From assembly GCF_035920345.1 (NCBI RefSeq), contig NZ_CP109149.1, positions 4,216,001-4,280,000 on the forward strand: DNA of 64,000 nucleotides. The letters are read 5' to 3'. This document shows, one piece after another, positions 47,678-55,415 of the stretch (position 1 is its first letter; each line of letters opens with the position of its first letter). Origin of the DNA: Nocardia vinacea. Lineage in GTDB: Bacteria > Actinomycetota > Actinomycetes > Mycobacteriales > Mycobacteriaceae. The notes beneath the pieces are model-generated. The model saw only the letters and a program-made list of their open reading frames with translations, was not told the origin of the DNA and did no database searches. The position numbers and the translations under genes are program-made.

Positions 47678-49674
47678 TAGACCCTCCTCTGCTCGCCGGA
47701 GCTCTCGGACACCGCCGGACGATTCAGCAATCCGGCTATGGACGGAGGAGGCCCGCCGCGGACAGTTGAACTGACGCTGATCGACCCGACACTGGCAGCG
47801 CTAGGTCCAGCATTGTGGGCAACCTGGCCGTTCTGAACCGCCGTACCCGCGTCGACTGTCTTCGCCCCTTGTGCCGCCTCTGTACGACGCGCTGTCGCCT
47901 GGAATAGCGGGTGCTCGACGATCTGGCCGTATGCGTAAAGCGCGTCGCGCAAAGTCTGCCGGTCGGGTTCTCCTGCGGCGAGCAACAACAGCAGTTCGTC
48001 GGCACGACGCTCGAAAACCATGGCGCGCACGGCTTCCGTGTCGGATGTGACCGGGCGGACGCCGCCGACGGGAACGAAGGACACATGCACCCGCGCCGAG
48101 CGCGATGCCGCCGCCATGCCATCGGCTGCGCGTAGCTGATCCCAGTAGTTCGCCGGCACGGGCTGACCGGTATCGAGCACACCGAGAATCCGGTGCCGCA
48201 GGGCACGACGGGTGACGGTCGCCTCGTCGAGGCCGGAGAAGGCGGTGCGGACCCGCGCGTCCGCGACTCGAGCCAGCTCGAGGCACTTGGCCCGAATTTC
48301 CGTGTCGGGCACCGTGGCCGCCTGACTCAGCGACTCGTCCGAGCCTGCCAGCGCGAGCCGGTCGACCAGTCCGACACCGGGCGCGGCGAGGTCGACGGCG
48401 GACTCGGCGGCGGACACCCACTCCTCGATGGCGACGTTGCCGCCTACCGCTGCGCGTATACCGTCTGGGATTGCCGCAGACGACACCAGGGCGCTCGGCA
48501 CGATAGGCCCGCGACGAACCATCATCAAGCCGAACTCGGCAAGCATTCGGGCCGGGTCGGCAGTCCCCTCCAATGCCGCGATGACCTCGCGCCCCGCAGC
48601 GCCGACAATGGAGCTCCACTGCCATAGGAGGGTGACCTCCGACGGCAGGAACAGTCCAGGAGGCAGCCAGCCACGGCCCTCAGTGGAGGTCAAGACAACC
48701 ATGGGTCCGGCTGGGGTTCGTGCCACGGCCACCGCCCACTCCAAACCGAGCGCCGAATCATCCACCGCGTCGAGGATGGCGGCAAGCAGAGTGCGGGCAA
48801 GCATCAAGTCGTCTTCAACCTGTTCCCCTACCACAAACGACGGTAGCGCTCGCCTTTCCTCGGCCGTACGCATAGCGGCCGCGAACGGGCCTGCGGCCAG
48901 TGGTGCGGGGATCCGGGCAGCCGCGCCGCTGGCGACCGCTGCCGGGTATGGATCCGTCGCCACTGGTGCGGTTATTCCGCCGACCAGGCTGGGGCCACCG
49001 GTAGCGCCCGTGGCACTGCTCGAATCGCCCGCCGTAGTGACCGGCATGTCGGCGGCACCGTACTCGGATCCGCCGCCCGAGGGTGACGTGGGTTCGATCG
49101 ATGCGATCGCTCCAGTTGGGAAGGTGTTGTAGGTCTGTGGCGCCGATGCGGCCGGTGACACGGGTACCTGATCAGAGCGGACCGGCTCGTCTGGCATGCC
49201 CAAGGTGGGAGATGCGGTTACGGGAGGCTGCCCCGGTTGAATGTTGTTCGCCATTGGCGTGTCCGGCTGGGTACGCTCCGGAAGCGGGGCTGTTGGTGTG
49301 CCGTGTGTCGGACCGCCCGGAGGGGCTCCGTGGTCGTTACCGCCCGGAGGGGCTGGGTGTTCGTTACCTCCCGCCTGGACGATCTGATGCCCACCGGCCT
49401 GATCGCCTTCTTCGAGCGCCCTTGCCGCCGCGAGCAATTGATCTCGCGTCCGCTCATGGTTGTCGGCGAGGCGTTCGGCTCGGTCGTGGCGCTGGTCATA
49501 GTAATCCACCAGAGCCGTCCGCATCGGTTCGGCAATCGTGCCGTATGCACGTTTGAAATCAGCGAGCCAAGCCTGCGGGATTTCACCCCACTTCCGGAGC
49601 TTCGCCGCGGCCAGATGATGCTGCTCGGCGATTCTGCGCAGCTCATCCGGCTCGACAGCCATGTATCCGGCCAT
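47677..49674 (-). CDS. EspK-like ESX secretion-associated protein, copy 1
   Basis: A 665-residue protein. The N-terminal 100 residues resemble the EspC/T7SS-target fold: PDELRRIAEQHHLAAAKL, then WLADFKRAYGTIAEPMRTAL and VDYYDQRHDRAE. A Pro/Gly/Thr linker of 150 residues follows, then a large C-terminal domain with WAVAVARTPAGPMVVLTSTE, GRGWLPPGLFLPSEV and FGLMMVRRGPI, as in mycobacterial EspK-type proteins. EspK binds EccC and escorts EspB in ESX-1; the role here is inference. GGGAGGAA lies ten bases before the ATG, and TTCCC box 9 is 47 bases upstream. Confidence 0.65.
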   Translation of the reverse strand: MAGYMAVEPDELRRIAEQHHLAAAKLRKWGEIPQAWLADFKRAYGTIAEPMRTALVDYYDQRHDRAERLADNHERTRDQLLAAARALEEGDQAGGHQIVQAGGNEHPAPPGGNDHGAPPGGPTHGTPTAPLPERTQPDTPMANNIQPGQPPVTASPTLGMPDEPVRSDQVPVSPAASAPQTYNTFPTGAIASIEPTSPSGGGSEYGAADMPVTTAGDSSSATGATGGPSLVGGITAPVATDPYPAAVASGAAARIPAPLAAGPFAAAMRTAEERRALPSFVVGEQVEDDLMLARTLLAAILDAVDDSALGLEWAVAVARTPAGPMVVLTSTEGRGWLPPGLFLPSEVTLLWQWSSIVGAAGREVIAALEGTADPARMLAEFGLMMVRRGPIVPSALVSSAAIPDGIRAAVGGNVAIEEWVSAAESAVDLAAPGVGLVDRLALAGSDESLSQAATVPDTEIRAKCLELARVADARVRTAFSGLDEATVTRRALRHRILGVLDTGQPVPANYWDQLRAADGMAAASRSARVHVSFVPVGGVRPVTSDTEAVRAMVFERRADELLLLLAAGEPDRQTLRDALYAYGQIVEHPLFQATARRTEAAQGAKTVDAGTAVQNGQVAHNAGPSAASVGSISVSSTVRGGPPPSIAGLLNRPAVSESSGEQRRV

Positions 49675-49708
49675 GCTCGATTGATTCCTCCCGCCAGCTA
49701 TCTCAGAT

Positions 49709-50098
49709 TCATTGTTCCGCCTTCCCAAAATTGGGGGGCTGCCAGTCCGACCCTGGCCTCGCCCGCCATTCCCGAATGACCTCCGCGAGCGGTCGCGGCA
49801 GATTGTCGGGGTTGCTCCTGGAGATCTGGTACTGCCGCCGCGCGTCCGCCGCACTTTCGGCAATGGCGACCACGATTTCGTCGGCCAGTTCCCGATTGTC
49901 GAACCGGTCGCAGGTTCCTGGCGCCAGATACAGATCCCGCAGCCGTCCCATCGCGTCGACCTCGGGAATAACCAAACCGCTCGGGGACGGCCGTCGCGCG
50001 ACGATCGCCTCGTTCCGTTCGCGCATCTCAGCGAGGCGGTGCCGCAACTCTCGCCGCAGGCTGCGTCCGAAACGTACATCTGGGTGGATATCTCGCAT
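49709..50098 (-). CDS. YbaB/EspL-like protein, copy 1
   Basis: A 129-residue protein. An N-terminal basic helix (RRELRHRLAEMRERNEAI) leads to a strand pair with VDAMGRLRDLYLAPG and a helix ELADEIVVAIAESAADARRQY, the YbaB/EbfC pattern also seen in EspL of ESX-1. EspL stabilises EspE, EspF and EspH in mycobacteria; YbaB proteins bind DNA. It lies upstream of an EspK-like gene, as espL flanks espK in ESX-1. GAGG precedes the ATG. Confidence 0.6.
   Translation of the reverse strand: MRDIHPDVRFGRSLRRELRHRLAEMRERNEAIVARRPSPSGLVIPEVDAMGRLRDLYLAPGTCDRFDNRELADEIVVAIAESAADARRQYQISRSNPDNLPRPLAEVIREWRARPGSDWQPPNFGKAEQ
49722..49737. promoter_or_regulatory. TTCCC-N6-GGGAA box 9
   Basis: TTCCCAAAATTGGGGG, the weakest match: the right arm ends GGGGG in place of GGGAA. 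It lies 47 bases before the EspK-like gene and inside the 3' end of the neighbouring YbaB-like gene. Confidence 0.5.
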
Positions 50099-50255
50099 AG
50101 ATCCTCACTCATCCGCGGGCAGAACGCCCGCCTGTGCGTCGCCTGGCCGCGGAGCCCATCTCGTTCACGACACGTCAGGAACGCGGCTGAAGAGTGTATC
50201 CAGCCCCATCGAGCGCCGCTCGCCCTCCAGGATGCGACAGGATGGACACACATTC

Positions 50256-50271
50256 TTCCCAGCGCTGGGAA
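50256..50271. promoter_or_regulatory. TTCCC-N6-GGGAA box 6 (divergent)
   Basis: TTCCCAGCGCTGGGAA, extended to a perfect 22-bp palindrome at 50253-50274. It lies between the YbaB-like gene on the minus strand and the flavoenzyme gene on the plus strand. Confidence 0.7.
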
Positions 50272-50389
50272 GAAACAATACTCGGGTGCGAGCCGGTTTC
50301 CTGAAGGCGAGACCACAAGTTCCCGCGAGGTCCCCATCGACGAGTTCGCCACCGACTTCGGCGGCATACGGCACGCCGTCCCACGGGCT

Positions 50390-51571
50390 GTGCACCGGAT
50401 GCCCGCCGCGTTTCCCTCCGCACTGCTCGGCTCCGGTCGACCGTTGACGCTGCGCGGTGCGGGTCATTCTTGTGATGGACAGACTGTCACCGACAGTGAA
50501 TTGCTGGTCACCTACGCACCCGACGCCGCGGTACAGCAGGTGCGTGACCTCGGCGACGGCCTCATCGAGGTGCCCGCCGGAATGGGCTGGTACGGCCTGG
50601 AGCGTTACCTGAACCATCGCGGCAGGGCCGTCCCCGTATTGCCCAACTATCTGAACATGTCGGTTGGCGGCACCCTCTCGGTCGGCGGCGCCGGAATCGA
50701 CTCGCTGCGATACGGCATGCAAGTCGATCATGTGGAGCGGATCCAACTGATCGATGGGACAGGAACCAGCCGCTGGTGCTCGCGTGCCGATCATCCCGAG
50801 CTGTTCCGGTTCGCGCTCGGCGGTCTCGGCACGGTCGGGCTGATCGAACGGGCCGTGCTGCGCACTGTGCCATACCTCGGCGAAACCCACGTGCACCGCA
50901 TAGAGCACGGCACATCAAAGGAGTTCGTCGAGTACACCGAGCGGATTGCGCAGAGCGACGATGTCGACGTCTACTGGGCGACCCTCCAGCGTGGCAAGCT
51001 CTTTTCTATTACTGGCTGGCACGGTAGTGGTCTGAGACGTTGTGGCCATAAGAACTGTGCGATTGTGCGCGATCTGCCGGTGCGCAACCACCGCGCAGGG
51101 GTGGCGGACCTGCCCTCGGACAGGGTTCGCCTGTGGTCCGATTATGTGGTGCCTGCCGGGCAGTTCGCGGCAATGCTGGCGGCTGTCGAGCCTCTGCTGC
51201 GTCGAACTCCGCTGAACCGCGTCCTCACGATGTTGTACATCCTGATCGTGCGCCGCCCTCCCGACGCCACCCCGTTCGCCTTCACCCCGAATGGCACTGT
51301 GCCCATCTCGATGGGGCTAGGCGTCTATACCTCGGTCGACCGCGACCCAGGCACCATCGCCGCCACCCGCCACGTACTTTACGACCTGCTGGAACGCTGT
51401 TGCGAACTCGGTGGGCGTCCATACCTCTACGGTGTCACCAACCTCGGCGCCGCGCTGGCGGAGCAACTGTACGGAACTGACCTGGACCGGCTTGCACAAT
51501 TGCGGTCGAAACATCGACTGGAACACGTCAACGCCCACCTCCCACTCGTGCGGGCCGCCGTACCAACCTGA
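50390..51571 (+). CDS. FAD-linked oxidase, cytokinin-dehydrogenase-like
   Basis: A PCMH/VAO-type flavoprotein. LRGAGHSCDGQTV holds the GHS motif whose His binds FAD covalently in cytokinin dehydrogenases, and SVGGTLSVGGAG, RYGMQVDHVERIQLIDGTG and LFRFALGGLGTVGLI follow the same family order. The substrate is unknown; it may be the product of the adjacent putative prenyltransferase. The start is a problem: coding similarity (IDEFATDFGGIRHAVPRAVH) begins near 50331, but the first usable codons in frame are a GTG at 50390 and an ATG at 50399. A missing start, a frameshift or a rare start codon are all possible. Coordinates use the GTG. Confidence 0.75.
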   Translation: MHRMPAAFPSALLGSGRPLTLRGAGHSCDGQTVTDSELLVTYAPDAAVQQVRDLGDGLIEVPAGMGWYGLERYLNHRGRAVPVLPNYLNMSVGGTLSVGGAGIDSLRYGMQVDHVERIQLIDGTGTSRWCSRADHPELFRFALGGLGTVGLIERAVLRTVPYLGETHVHRIEHGTSKEFVEYTERIAQSDDVDVYWATLQRGKLFSITGWHGSGLRRCGHKNCAIVRDLPVRNHRAGVADLPSDRVRLWSDYVVPAGQFAAMLAAVEPLLRRTPLNRVLTMLYILIVRRPPDATPFAFTPNGTVPISMGLGVYTSVDRDPGTIAATRHVLYDLLERCCELGGRPYLYGVTNLGAALAEQLYGTDLDRLAQLRSKHRLEHVNAHLPLVRAAVPT

Positions 51572-51641
51572 CCCGTCGCACGCTGCCCGGGAGGGGAGAT
51601 ACGAAAGGGTGGAGTGTCGGTCGCGATGAGAGGTTGTCGAT

Positions 51642-52658
51642 ATGGGAGCTGCCGGAGAATTCCTGGTCAATTTGGCCGAGCGGTTGACACTACGCTGTGA
51701 CCCGGCGCCCATCCGCGCCATGATGGAACGCGCCTGTGGCGGACAGCTGGCGGCGCTGGCGCCGGATGGACTCAAGGCCAGTACGCTGACCATGTCCGGC
51801 GTTCCGTTCGAAGTCAGCGTCAGCGGCGGCCGAGGGGAACTCACACCCGCCATTCGCTATGCCACGGAGACCGCGACACAGGAGATGGAGTTCAGCGCTC
51901 GCGTCACTGCGCAAATCGCGGCGATCCGGGATCTTGTCGCATGGTTGCCGAACGGAGATGAGACGGTCGCGGACATGCTGCAGTCCTTCGTCACGACGCT
52001 ATATCCCGATCCCGCGAAGGTCCCAGCCCGCCACCGGTCCGCCACGTGGATCGGGGTTGTCCATCACACCGCAGCGCCACACCATGCGGTCCGTCTCAAG
52101 GTATACGGCGGTCCGACGATCGTGCCCGGGGCGCTGGACCGTTTGTGCAGCACATGGCCCGAATTCGCCGGATTGGCGTCCGTGCCGGATCACGAGGAGC
52201 TTATTAAGCCCCAGGGGGTCGCGATCGAGGTGGACGCCCGCGGCGATGTGAACCACAAGATCTACCTGAAGACCTTGCCCAGCAATGTCGCCGTGCCGAT
52301 GAAACTGGTCCGCTACTTCGGCGATCCGGCATGGGAAGTGCTGTCCGAGCTCGTGCGCTGTGGCGTCCCCGCGGAAGAGCTCCACCGAAACAACTATTTC
52401 GTCTGCAGTGCACGAGGTGCAGGTTCCACTGGTTTCGGCCTCACCGTGATGGCGAGGCGACACCAAGACCTGACCGAGCTGGCCTACGAACTCGCATCCA
52501 GGCACCACGGCACCACCCATGCCGTCGATGCTCTAGCCCGGGCAGCAGAATCGACCGGGGCAACCTGGCGTTATTCGGCAGTCGGACTGGGCTTCTCCCC
52601 CGACCACGGCATTGACAAACTCAACGTCTACGGCACGCCCACCTGGAGTGCCGCCTAG
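51642..52658 (+). CDS. Putative ABBA-fold prenyltransferase
   Basis: I do not recognise this family with certainty. The 338-residue soluble protein shows five helix/beta-hairpin modules in a row, the layout of aromatic (ABBA/DMATS-type) prenyltransferases: hairpins near GVPFEVSVSGGRGELTPAIR, HHAVRLKVYGG, VNHKIYLKTL, GFGLTVMARR and GIDKLNVYGTP. Lys and Tyr residues on alternating strands (KVY, KIYLK, KLNVY) fit pyrophosphate binding in such enzymes. It lies 70 bases after the FAD oxidase on the same strand, so the two are probably co-transcribed. A hairpin at 52676-52722 ends the unit. Confidence 0.45.
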   Translation: MGAAGEFLVNLAERLTLRCDPAPIRAMMERACGGQLAALAPDGLKASTLTMSGVPFEVSVSGGRGELTPAIRYATETATQEMEFSARVTAQIAAIRDLVAWLPNGDETVADMLQSFVTTLYPDPAKVPARHRSATWIGVVHHTAAPHHAVRLKVYGGPTIVPGALDRLCSTWPEFAGLASVPDHEELIKPQGVAIEVDARGDVNHKIYLKTLPSNVAVPMKLVRYFGDPAWEVLSELVRCGVPAEELHRNNYFVCSARGAGSTGFGLTVMARRHQDLTELAYELASRHHGTTHAVDALARAAESTGATWRYSAVGLGFSPDHGIDKLNVYGTPTWSAA

Positions 52659-52675
52659 GGAGTGGCCGGACGTCC

Positions 52676-52722
52676 AGGACGGTGACGCACGCCGTCGAAC
52701 TTCCGCGTGCGGTCACCGTCCT
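52676..52722. terminator. Bidirectional hairpin terminator
   Basis: AGGACGGTGACGCACG pairs with CGTGCGGTCACCGTCCT apart from one bulge, between two convergent genes. Confidence 0.75.
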
Positions 52723-52728
52723 ACGACC

Positions 52729-54624
52729 TCACTGTCGATCCGGCGCCACGACAGGCGGCGGCGAGGTCGGCGCGACCACGGCGCCCGTCGGCGGCCCGGC
52801 CGTAACCGGAGCGCTGACTGCGGGAGCAGTGACCGCTGGCCCGGTGACAGCGGCCCCTGCCGGGCGGGAAACCCGCTCGTCCTCGGCAACCGACACCGCG
52901 GCCGGAACCTCCACGAACTGCGGATGTTCCACGATTTGCTCGTGTGCGTAGATCGCGTCGCGCAGGTTCTGCCGCTCCGCCTCCTCGGCCAGCAACAACA
53001 CCAGCTCGTTGCACCGACGCTCGAAGATCATGTCGCGCAGAGCGGAAGACTCGGTGTCGATCCGCAAGTCGCCGAGTCCGACTCGGCCCACATCGACGCG
53101 GCGCGACATCATCGACGCAGCCAACAGATCGTCGGCATCGCGCAGTTCGTCCCAAAGCTGCCGGGATACGCTCTGCCCCGCCGCCACGCTCGCCAGGATC
53201 CGCTCGCGCAGTTGCCGCGCTCCGGCGGCATCGGCGCTGGCGGCTATCGACCGGCCGACCCGGGTGTGCGCATCCGTCGCCAATTGCACGCAGCGCTCGC
53301 GGACCTGCTGATCCGACACGCTCGCAACGGATTGCAGGGCGGTCGGGGAACCGACCAGACCGAGCCGGTCCGCCGTATCCGGGGTGAACTCGCGCAAGTC
53401 GACATCATAGGTCGGGCCGACGAGTCCTTCCATCGCCACATCGCTCAGCTGTGACCGCAGACCGGAATCGATCGGGCCGGAGGAGACCAGCGCCGACAGG
53501 CTCGCGTTCGCCTTCGGTCCCCAGGCCAGGCCGAATTCGACCAGTACCCGCGCCGGATCCGACACACTTTCCCACGATGCCGTGCCGCTATCGGTTCCGA
53601 GCACTTCATCCCACAGCCATGGCGTCGAGACTTCGCGTGGCAGGAAAAGCCCGGCGGGCAGCCAGCCGCGGCCCTCGTTCGAGGTGATGAATATGCCGGC
53701 ACCGGCCGGACCGCGCATCACCGCTACCGCCCAGGCCATGCCCACCGGTGAGTCGACGGCCGCGAGCACACTGCTGAGCAGGGTCTTGGCCAGCACCAGA
53801 TCGTCGTTCACCCCATTGCCCACCACATAGGCCGGTTCGGCCTCTTTATCCTTCGCGGCGGCGACGGCGGAGGCGAACGGTGTGCCCATCGGCACGGGTA
53901 TCGGCATGCCATTGGCGCCCGAGGTAGGCCCGGCCGGTGGCTGAGCCGAACCGCGATCATCGGTCGGACCGGCGTACACCGGTCCCACGCCCGGACCGGC
54001 GCCAAGCGGCCCGGCCGACACCGGAGACGGTGTCGTTCCGCCGGCTGTCACACCGGATGTTCCTGTCGACGTCGACTGCTGGTCCGGGTGCGACACCGCG
54101 CCCGGCGTCCCGGGCATGCCGCCGGGTGCCCCGCTCGACGGTGTCGAACCGTTCGATGCAGCGGGTGCCATGGGGGTATCGGTCGACGTGGGTCCGCCGC
54201 CTGGCCCGCCACCGGGGCCGCCGCCCGGTCCACCACCGGGCCCGCCGGGCGGCGGGCTGTACTGAGTGTTCGGGTTGACGCCGTTCTGCGTCGGCCCCTC
54301 CTGTGGACCCCCGAGGTCGTTTCCGATCCGCCCCAGGTTCGATGCCATCTCGTTGTCGGCATTTTCATAGGAGTCCGCCGACTCCCGCAGCGACTTCGCG
54401 GTGTTGAAATGCTCCTGCGCCAGCGCCTTACCGGCCCGCTCGCGGGCACCGTAGTACGAAACAAGTGCCTTGCGGACGGGATCGGCGATGGTGCCGTAGG
54501 TCGACTCGAAGCTCGCCAGCCACGCGTGCGGCGGCTCTGACCACGCAAGAGTATCGCGCCCGACCTGGTCATGCTGCAGCGCCAGCTGGCGCAGCACCGC
54601 GGGGTCGATATTCACACCGGTCAT
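52729..54624 (-). CDS. EspK-like ESX secretion-associated protein, copy 2
   Basis: A 631-residue paralogue of the 47677 gene with the same three parts: an EspC-like head (WLASFESTYGTIADPVRKAL), a Pro/Gly linker (GGPGGGPGGGPG runs), and a C-terminal domain with WAVAVMRGPAGAGIFITSNE, GRGWLPAGLFLPREV and FGLAWGPKANASL. The heads share YGTIA and the C-terminal domains share EGRGWLP and GLFLP exactly. The ATG at 54624 fits the head; TTCCC box 7 is 47 bases upstream. It is likely to serve a different substrate than copy 1. Confidence 0.65.
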   Translation of the reverse strand: MTGVNIDPAVLRQLALQHDQVGRDTLAWSEPPHAWLASFESTYGTIADPVRKALVSYYGARERAGKALAQEHFNTAKSLRESADSYENADNEMASNLGRIGNDLGGPQEGPTQNGVNPNTQYSPPPGGPGGGPGGGPGGGPGGGPTSTDTPMAPAASNGSTPSSGAPGGMPGTPGAVSHPDQQSTSTGTSGVTAGGTTPSPVSAGPLGAGPGVGPVYAGPTDDRGSAQPPAGPTSGANGMPIPVPMGTPFASAVAAAKDKEAEPAYVVGNGVNDDLVLAKTLLSSVLAAVDSPVGMAWAVAVMRGPAGAGIFITSNEGRGWLPAGLFLPREVSTPWLWDEVLGTDSGTASWESVSDPARVLVEFGLAWGPKANASLSALVSSGPIDSGLRSQLSDVAMEGLVGPTYDVDLREFTPDTADRLGLVGSPTALQSVASVSDQQVRERCVQLATDAHTRVGRSIAASADAAGARQLRERILASVAAGQSVSRQLWDELRDADDLLAASMMSRRVDVGRVGLGDLRIDTESSALRDMIFERRCNELVLLLAEEAERQNLRDAIYAHEQIVEHPQFVEVPAAVSVAEDERVSRPAGAAVTGPAVTAPAVSAPVTAGPPTGAVVAPTSPPPVVAPDRQ

Positions 54625-54671
54625 TGCTCGATCAGACCCTTTCCCGCCGCTGTTCTCAACATTGTCGATCC

Positions 54672-54687
54672 TTCCCAGTGCTGGGGA
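54672..54687. promoter_or_regulatory. TTCCC-N6-GGGAA box 7
   Basis: TTCCCAGTGCTGGGGA, one mismatch in the right arm. It lies 47 bases before the EspK-like copy 2 gene. The rest of the 54625-54913 divergent gap shows no further element. Confidence 0.6.
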
Positions 54688-54913
54688 TTCAGAATCGCGC
54701 CGGACCACTGACCGCGAGAATCCGTAAATGTATGCAGCACAAGCTATTTCGTGCTCGCAACTGAACAAACTCCCAGCTACGGGGAAATCCGCATCGGCCG
54801 AGTGAGGCAGCCGGTCCATAATCGGCGGACAGTAGTGCCGAGGCGCTGCGGGCGAATCCCGCCGATCGGGTGCCCGACCCGCGCCGACGACTAGTACGAG
54901 GTGGGAGCCGGCA

Positions 54914-55345
54914 GTGGATCAATGGGAACGCGAAAGCCTCCGGTCGGCGAACAACGGCATGCGCAACCAGATCGACTACATCATGGATGTCTACGAGAAG
55001 CAGCAAGCCCAGCTCGCCGAGATCCAGCAACAAGTGGACGCGCTGCGCGCACGGGCCAGTTCATCCGATCAGTTGGTCGAAGTGACCGTGGACAGTGCCG
55101 GAGTGGTTACCGACGTGCAATTGACCGCGCAGGCGATGCGCGCCAAGCCGGAAAATGTCGGGCGGGCGATTGTCGAGGCCGCACAGGCGGCGGCGCGGTC
55201 GGCCCGCTCGCAGCATGATGCGCTGATCGCGCCGATCGTCGATATCACCGAGCTCATGCCCGATCTGCCCGATCTGGTACCAGGGTCGCCGAGCTGGCGC
55301 GATGCCCGTGAATCCGCCGAAAACGACGGTCCGCGCGCCGACTGA
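54914..55345 (+). CDS. YbaB/EspL-like protein, copy 2
   Basis: A 143-residue protein with the full YbaB/EbfC fold: coiled-coil helix IMDVYEKQQAQLAEIQQQVD, the strand pair VEVTVDSAGVVTDVQLTAQA and the second helix AIVEAAQAAARSARSQ. It matches EspL of ESX-1 in size. GGGAG lies about eight bases before the GTG. It is divergent from EspK-like copy 2, forming an EspK/EspL-type pair like that at 47.7-50.1 kb. Confidence 0.75.
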   Translation: MDQWERESLRSANNGMRNQIDYIMDVYEKQQAQLAEIQQQVDALRARASSSDQLVEVTVDSAGVVTDVQLTAQAMRAKPENVGRAIVEAAQAAARSARSQHDALIAPIVDITELMPDLPDLVPGSPSWRDARESAENDGPRAD

Positions 55346-55348
55346 ATA

Positions 55349-55364
55349 CTCCCACCGTTGGGAA
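55349..55364. promoter_or_regulatory. TTCCC-N6-GGGAA box 8
   Basis: CTCCCACCGTTGGGAA, one mismatch in the left arm, 51 bases before the 55416 gene and just past the YbaB-like stop. Confidence 0.6.
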
Positions 55365-55415
55365 GGCTCGGCGGGGCACGTGAGAATTGACCGCAGGGAG
55401 GCGTGAGGAGCTCAT

